Assembly: GCA_036346255.1 (NCBI GenBank)
Contig: CM070629.1
Span: 50,900,916-50,964,915 of the forward strand
DNA length: 64,000 nucleotides
Reading direction: 5' to 3'
From: Ampelocalamus luodianensis
Lineage: Eukaryota; Streptophyta; Magnoliopsida; Poales; Poaceae
Shown: positions 58,527-64,000 of the stretch, one piece after another
Layout of the letters: each line of letters starts with the position of its first letter
How positions within the stretch are numbered: position 1 is the first letter of the stretch
Program-made: the position numbers and the translations under genes
The notes under the pieces: generated by a model
The model's database searches: none
Told to the model about the DNA's origin: nothing
The model's input: only the letters and a program-made list of their open reading frames with translations

Positions 58527-59843
58527 TGTTGGAGATATGCCCTAGAGGCAATCATATTGATGATGATATTTCGTTGTATCCATGATTTAATAAATATTCC
58601 TTAAATATTACCTTTTTGTTGATTAACAAGTATGTGACTTGTTTGTGAAACTCTTTACTTGTATGGTTATTCTAAAGTTGTCCCTAGTCGGAGTTCATGT
58701 GAGGACACACGTGAATGATGGATTAGCACATGTATCGGTTGATGACCATGTTTCACAGGTTATAAACATGGAGATGTCAAACCAATAATGTCGACACATG
58801 TTTAGAACATGGGGTTGGACCGACCCAACATGAGACATAATAATTATTCTTATGGTTCTCTCTACACAATGTGTACGCCTTGTCCTTAGACCTGAGATTG
58901 TCGCATGTACTTGAGATGTGAATCGACCTACTTAGGGGCTATCAAACGCTACTCAAAATGCTGGGTAGTTATAAAGGTAGCTTTCGGGTTTGTCATGAAG
59001 CATCTTTGCGAGGCATGGTCGATCGAGATGGGATTTGCCCCTCTCTACCCGAGAGATATCTCTGCCCTCGAGTGATCGGATCCGAAATGCATGGTCGTGC
59101 TACTTAAGGTTAAGAGTTAACCTAGTAATGGATTCGGATCGGAGGATCGAGAAAGAGTGGTCACCGAGCTCGACCAGAATATCGTGAGGCAAAGGGATTG
59201 GCATGTACATAACGTTGTGATGGTTCGTCCGATATGATCTTTGTGTATGTTTAGGAGTTGGCACGTCTTGCTAGAGGTCGCTACCAACTATTGATCAATT
59301 ATGTGTACTCGCGTCATGCCTAAACATTCGTGAACCATAGGGTCACACACTTAAGGGGCTGAAGCCTAATTTGGATTGGATCCGAATTAGATCGGGCATT
59401 GAGTCCTAATGGGTCTCTATTCGTAGAAGCCCATTGTAAGGGCGTCTATAAAGGAGGGCGGGCGCGCACGGGATGAGGATGAGTTTTTGTGACATCCTCA
59501 AACCACGGCGCCACCCTCCCACGCCACGGTCGCTCGCGCGATCTAGTAGTTCGGCGTGCGTCGCTTCCTCCGTACGTGTGGATACCTTTGAAGGCGGTGC
59601 ATCTGTAGCGTTGAGACGAACCGCAAGAAAGGAGTTGTACGTGGGACGCTATGACGAGGACGAGGAAGTAGTACGACTACTCGCCCGACGTCGCATCAAT
59701 CGAGTGCGACTACACCGCCACGACGTCTTGCATCAACTTCCGCACTGCGCGTCTAGTGGTAAGCGTGATCTATAATCGCAGTGATCTTGGTTTACGGGTA
59801 GAATTTTTAATTTGCGCTAGTGTAGCCTACCCGCTTCCCTACT
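58527..59843 (+). mobile_element. 5' LTR of the copia element (about 1.3 kb)
   Basis: It starts TGTTGGAGATATGCCCTAGAGGC, characteristic of the Angela/BARE/RIRE1 group. The 3' limit is set by the primer site at 59846; the expected terminal CA is not clear (CCCTACTGA), so the end is approximate. CAG and CTG are strikingly scarce, and CG-containing triplets abundant, in the second half. Confidence 0.85.
59447..59453 (+). promoter_or_regulatory. TATA box of the copia LTR
   Basis: TATAAAG follows GGGCGTC and precedes a GC-rich start region, so transcription should start near 59480. Confidence 0.65.
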
Positions 59844-59845
59844 GA

Positions 59846-59856
59846 TGGTATCGAGC
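59846..59856 (+). other. Primer-binding site of the copia element
   Basis: TGGTATCGAGC, the initiator-methionine tRNA site (TGGTATCAGAGC) lacking the A of CAG. Confidence 0.8.
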
Positions 59857-61210
59857 GGTTCTTTGTCATGTTATAGGTTCGGGTGATTTGCATATGGCGA
59901 TATGTAAATCGGTATGATCGATGTGATCGATTGTATAGTTACGTAATGGATTGATCGGTTTCGTGATCATGCCGCTAAGGTCGTGAAACAACATACCCTA
60001 CCGGTCGGATTCGCCATCGGGTGAAGCGGTGACACGTAAAACCGATCATGGAATGCGAAGACCAATATGATTGGTCGAATCGGAACCTAGATTAATAATC
60101 GATGTACCGTGATCGTGCGCTCGGGCTCCATGAGCGAGAGTTGTCTTGGTTCTCAAACCACGACATGTCGCACGCGAAGATCAATACAAATTGGTCAAAT
60201 CGAACGATGAGTCGATTTGTGGTAAATATGATTTGCCGATCAAAATCCTAAGTAAAAATTGCATAGATACGCGGGGCGCCGCCTTCGAACCTGATGGGAA
60301 ACCCCTCGACCCCTATCCGTAGATTGCGATTCTATGCATAAGCTTGTTTTTGCAGGATGTATGTGACCGTATGGCCTAATGTGTATGTGATGCATGTTTG
60401 TAATATTTGCATGACTGCGTGTCGTGGTGCGGCAACACTACCGGAGCCATTGTGTTGTCAAAGTATTGTATTAACGGCTGCGTGCCGACTTGTGATGATT
60501 CCTAGTATCCATGTATTTTATTACTAGTTGTTATGAGTAATAGCTTATAGTAGTACTCGGAGGACACATCACTTGGAGGATGGCACACATGAACCATGGA
60601 GATGGAGATCATCATGGTGGATGATTCTATGGCGATGGAGATCACCATGAGAAAATGGGCCATACTGAGTCACAACTGTGAATGCTATTCCTATTGTTTT
60701 ACTCCTATGCATGTTTGAATGGTAGAAGTATAGCGATCCCTCACAAAATGTTAAGTTAAACATATGCCCTCCCAATTAAACTTTGCACCATCCCATGTCT
60801 TGTAAATTGATGGTGGGTCTATGAAATTAGGGCACCATCAACTTTCCTTAACTAGATGGGTTTTGTATTGGATACTTACATGCATAAGGATTGGTGAACT
60901 TAACAAGGTTATCATAAAGGTTATGGGCCTTGGGGCATAAAGGTTGGGCGCCGGGGCATAGAGATGTCACCCAACAACAAGAGTCATATAGAGATATGAT
61001 TAGCAAGGTGTTGCTTACCGAATTACCTTGTCTCCTAGCGGTGATGCAAAAGCTCACTAGTAAACTTGTTAATTGCGGATCTTGAATCGCTAAGAATCAA
61101 CAGAGGGATGTTGATTTTAGTGGGAGTACATTCTATTAAATTTGTGTAATATAGTTTACTCTATCATGGTTTTATTTGTCTTAGTATTTTGCATTTCCTA
61201 TTGTAGATCA
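59857..61210 (+). other. Untranslated leader of the copia element
   Basis: About 1.35 kb without a meaningful reading frame. Long leaders are normal in BARE/RIRE1-type elements. The first 450 bp are rich in GATCG/TCGAT and poor in CAG/CTG. Confidence 0.65.
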
Positions 61211-61924
61211 ATGGCATCTAGCAACCACGCACACCCTTTTGCTTTGCGATCGATTCTTGAGAAAGAAAAATTAAATGGAACAAACTATTCGGACTGGGTC
61301 CGTAACCTGAGAATTGTTCTCAGAGCAGATAAAAAGGAAAACGTTCTGGACACCCCAAACCCAAAAGAACCTGCTAACAATGCGTCTGCTGCTGTTAAAA
61401 ATGCCTACAAGAAAGCATGTGATGACTCTCTTGAGATTAGTTGTCTTGTGCTTGCGTGCATGGAACCTGACCTTCAAAAGCAGTTTGAGGATCAAGAAGC
61501 GTATGATATGATCATAGCGCTTAAGGACATGTTCCAGACTCAGGCCAGGACTGAACGGTTCAATGTCTCTAAGGCTTTTCTGGAATGCAAGTTAACAGAA
61601 GGTGCACCCGTAGGCCCACATGTGATCAAAATGGTTGGTTACAGTCAGACTTTGGATAAACTTGGTTTTCCAATTGGCCAAGAGTTGGCAACTGATTTCA
61701 TTTTAGCGTCTCTTCCACCTAGCTATGGACATTTCATTTCGAACTACCATATGCATGGGGCGGATAAGGGCCTTAATGAGCTTTGTGGGATGCTCAAAAG
61801 CAGAGAGAGTGACATTAAGAAGTGTGCGAGGCCTAGCCATGTGATGGTGTGCGAGAACAAGTCTAGCTTCAAGAAAAGGGTAAGAATCCATGGCCAAAGA
61901 ATAAGGACAAGGTTAAAGATATGA
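61211..61924 (+). pseudogene. gag of the copia element, C-terminus frame-broken
   Basis: The likely start is ATG 61211 (MASSNHAHPFALRS), although the frame is open from 61142. The 237-codon product has the copia gag pattern: LEKEKLNGTNYSDWVRNLR near the N-terminus, then FNVSKAFLECKLTEG and LPPSYGHFISNYHMHG in the middle. The frame ends at 61922-61924 in a basic stretch, before the zinc knuckle. The knuckle follows in another frame at about 61975-62030 (VCFYCKE, then EEKRKKYMDS) and has lost its His and last Cys. The product would form the virus-like particle that packages the RNA. Confidence 0.88.
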
Positions 61925-61974
61925 TCTCAAGCCAATGCCTAAGCCTAATCTTTGGACACAGCCGAGACAAGTAT

Positions 61975-63787
61975 GCTTCTATTGTAAAGAAACCGCCACT
62001 TTGGAAGAGAAACGCAAGAAGTACATGGATTCGATGAATGCAAGAAGAAGGTGGAAGTAAGACTTCCACCCATGGTACACTTGTCATAAATGTTTTAGAC
62101 ATTTTCTCGCTGATTCTCCTATTAACTCTTGGGTATTTGATACCGGATCGCTTGCTCACATTTGCAACTCGATGCGAGGGCTAATGAGAAGTAGAGGAGT
62201 CGCAAGAGGTGAAGTTGATTTTCGCGTCGGAAATAAAGCAAGGGTTGCTGCGTTGACCGTCGGCACCATGCAACTTCAGCTTCCTTCAAGATTTATTATG
62301 GAATTGAATAATTGTTATTATGTTCCTAGTATGAGTCGAAACATTTTATCCCCCTCATGTTTGATGAGAGATGGTTATTCATTTGCAAGTAAAGACAATG
62401 GTTGTTTGATCTCTAAAAATGGAATGTTTATGGCTTTTTGCGCCATTGTGAATGGATTATTTATTTTAAATCTTGATGATGCGCCTATCTTTAACATAAA
62501 TGCTAAAGACTTCGACCTAATGATTTGAATCCCACCTATGTTTGGCATTGTCGTTTGGGTCACATAAGTGAAAAGCGCATGAAGAATCTCCATGTTGATG
62601 GTCTTCTAACTTCGTTTGATTTTGAATCATACGAGACATGTGAAGCTTGTTTGCTTGGTAAGATGACCAAATCACCTTTCAAAGGTTCTTTTGAGAGGCG
62701 TCAGACTTGTTGGAAATCATACATACCGATGTATGTGGACCAATGAGCACGATCGCTAGAGGTGGATTTCATTACTTCATAACTTTCATCGATGATTTTA
62801 GTAGATATGGCTATGTCTACTTAATGAAGCATAAGTCCAAACTTTGAAAAGTTCAAAGAGTTCCGAATGAAGTTGAAAATCAACGTGACAAGAAAATTAA
62901 GGCTCTGCGATCCGATCGTGGTGGCGAGTATTTGAGTCATGAATTTAGCAATCATCCAAGAGTTGCGGAATTGTTCCACGCTAACACCGCCGGGCGCCTC
63001 AAAGAAACGGGTATCCGGCGCGTAATCGGACCTTGTTGGACATGGTTCGATCGATGATGAGCCATCAGTTACCATTATCCTTTTGGGGTTACGCTCTAGA
63101 AACGGTAGCTTTCACACTTAATAGGGTGCCATCTAAATCCGTAGTTAAGACACCATATGAGATATGGACTGGGAAGAGTCACAGTTTGTCTTTTCTAAAG
63201 ATTTGGGGATATGAGGCATTTGTCAGCGACTCTGATCGGACAAGCTCACACCAAGTCGGATAAATGCATTTTCGTGGGATATCCGAAGGAAACCTTTGGA
63301 TATTACTTCTACAACCGACTAGAGGGCAAAGTGTTTGTCGCTCGAAGTGGTGTTTTCCTAGAGAAAGAGTTTCTCAACAGGGAGACAAGTGGAAGAACGC
63401 AGTGCGGCTTGAAGAAGTTCAAGATGAACCAATCGGGAAGACTCGACGAATGATGCCCATGTGGCGTAACAAGTTGAGGAACCCATGGCAAAGGAAGCAC
63501 CACCACCACGAAGGTCGGAAAGGCTCCGCAATGCGCGAGATATGTTATTGTTAGACAATGATGAGCCTACGACCTATGCGGAAGCAATGATGGACCCAGA
63601 CTTTGAGAAATGGCATAGTGCCATGAGATCCGAGATAGCATCCATGGGAGACAATCAAGTTTGGAATTTGGTTGACCCTTTGATGGTGTTAAAACCATAG
63701 AGTGCAAATGGATCTATAAAAGGAAGATTGATATGGATGGAAATGTTCATATCCATAAAGCTCGACTTGTCGCAAAAGGTTTTCGGT
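61975..63787 (+). pseudogene. pol of the copia element: protease, integrase and start of reverse transcriptase, frame-broken
   Basis: The protease active site is WVFDTGSLAHIC near 62130-62165, followed in the frame 62172-62528 by NNCYYVPSMSRNILS. The pre-integrase zinc motif is VWHCRLGHISEKRM with CEACLLGKM (62534-62680). The integrase core shows FIDDFSRYGYVYLM (about 62788), SDRGGEYLSHEF (about 62913) and LPLSFWGYALETVAFTLNRV (63063-63130, under 21 residues). Then GYEAFVSD and KCIFVGYPKETFGYYFYN appear near 63206 and 63260. The reverse transcriptase lead-in is EAMMDPDFEKWHSAMRSEI (63580) and KARLVAKGFR (63757-63787). There are at least six frame changes, so this copy is dead as written. Confidence 0.87.
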
Positions 63788-64000
63788 AAGTTTAAGTGAT
63801 TGCTCAATGTGTCGCATGAGCTCTCTCGTACGAGGTGTGAGAGATCCCTCACCAGCATGCTCCAAAGAGTGGTCGTTCATGTTTCTACCATGTGTAGATC
63901 CGTGTGAAACTGCCATTGTTAGTAGAAAACAAAGAACAAATCACAGTGTATATGTCCCTATGAACTACTAGGTTCTGGAGTTTTAATAGTCTCTCACACT
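63788..64000. other. Unidentified sequence replacing the rest of reverse transcriptase
   Basis: After AKGFR the copia sequence stops and unrelated sequence begins (TAAGTTTAAGTGATTGC). It contains GGTGTGAGAGATCCCTCACC near 63834, and its complement-like GTCTCTCACACT at the window end, so an inverted-repeat insertion is possible. No domain is visible on either strand. Confidence 0.5.

Larger units (their letters stand above)
58527..63787 (+). mobile_element. Ty1/copia element (Angela/BARE/RIRE1-like), 5' part
   Basis: It consists of an LTR, primer site, long leader, gag, protease, pre-integrase zinc motif, integrase and the first part of reverse transcriptase. Integrase before reverse transcriptase is the copia order. 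Sequence identity to the element is lost after AKGFR at 63787; reverse transcriptase core, RNase H and 3' LTR are not in the window. Bases before the LTR are GGAGG. Confidence 0.9.

Overview
The window looks like a methylated, gene-poor region of a grass (Poaceae) nuclear genome. I see no host protein-coding gene, tRNA, rRNA or CRISPR array. Almost all of the 64 kb is LTR retrotransposon sequence, stacked in nests. Evidence for a grass is a Ty1/copia element whose LTR starts like the Angela/BARE/RIRE1 group (TGTTGGAGATATGCCCTAGAGGC), Tekay/Del-like Ty3/gypsy chromoviruses with very long LTRs, and a CACTA (En/Spm) fragment with arrayed TCACAGACGGTT subterminal repeats. The species cannot be fixed from sequence alone.

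Layout. 1-4740: inverted, rearranged remains of a chromovirus-like element, a CACTA fragment ending at 2234, a chromodomain tail, and an LTR (2448-4740). 5054-8347: a 3.3 kb solo LTR (family G) with a perfect TSD (TGGTC). 8775-26770: element E, a complete but non-coding chromovirus derivative with two LTRs of about 2.1 kb. Its 5' LTR was invaded by a solo LTR of the giant-LTR family (B, 10612-17152, TSD AATAT), itself invaded by a solo LTR (A1, 11319-13510, TSD TACAG). Its leader carries a short solo LTR (F, 17486-18389, TSD TTAAT). Its 3' LTR carries another solo LTR (A2, 22889-24989).

27675-56249: element D, a Ty3/gypsy chromovirus with 5.2 kb LTRs, TSD GATTA, and a recognisable but frame-broken gag, protease, reverse transcriptase, RNase H, integrase and chromodomain. 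Inside its integrase zinc finger sits element C (36685-49862, TSD GTGGA), a related giant-LTR element in antisense orientation that has lost gag, protease and most of the reverse transcriptase. 56255-58526: degenerate LTR-derived sequence in reverse orientation. 58527-63787: the 5' part of a copia element (LTR, primer site, leader, gag, protease, integrase, start of reverse transcriptase), then a sequence break and unknown sequence to the window end.

How the parts work together. C lacks its own replication enzymes, so it would need proteins from a relative such as D. E codes for nothing visible except a chromodomain remnant. B, A1, A2, F and G are solo LTRs, most simply products of LTR-LTR recombination. 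The insertion order can be read from the nest: E before B before A1, and D before C.

The most noteworthy signals are: (1) a patchy, strand-symmetric replacement or loss of CAG/CTG between LTR copies that should be near-identical, also seen in primer-binding sites, which suggests consensus errors at CHG-methylated sites; (2) a conserved palindrome plus splice-site-like landmarks at a nearly constant distance (about 385-460 bp) from the 3' end of several different LTR families; (3) LTRs longer than the internal region; (4) an LTR-internal minisatellite built on GGAGGTC...GATCT. I did not find evidence of a new defence, biosynthetic or regulatory gene system.
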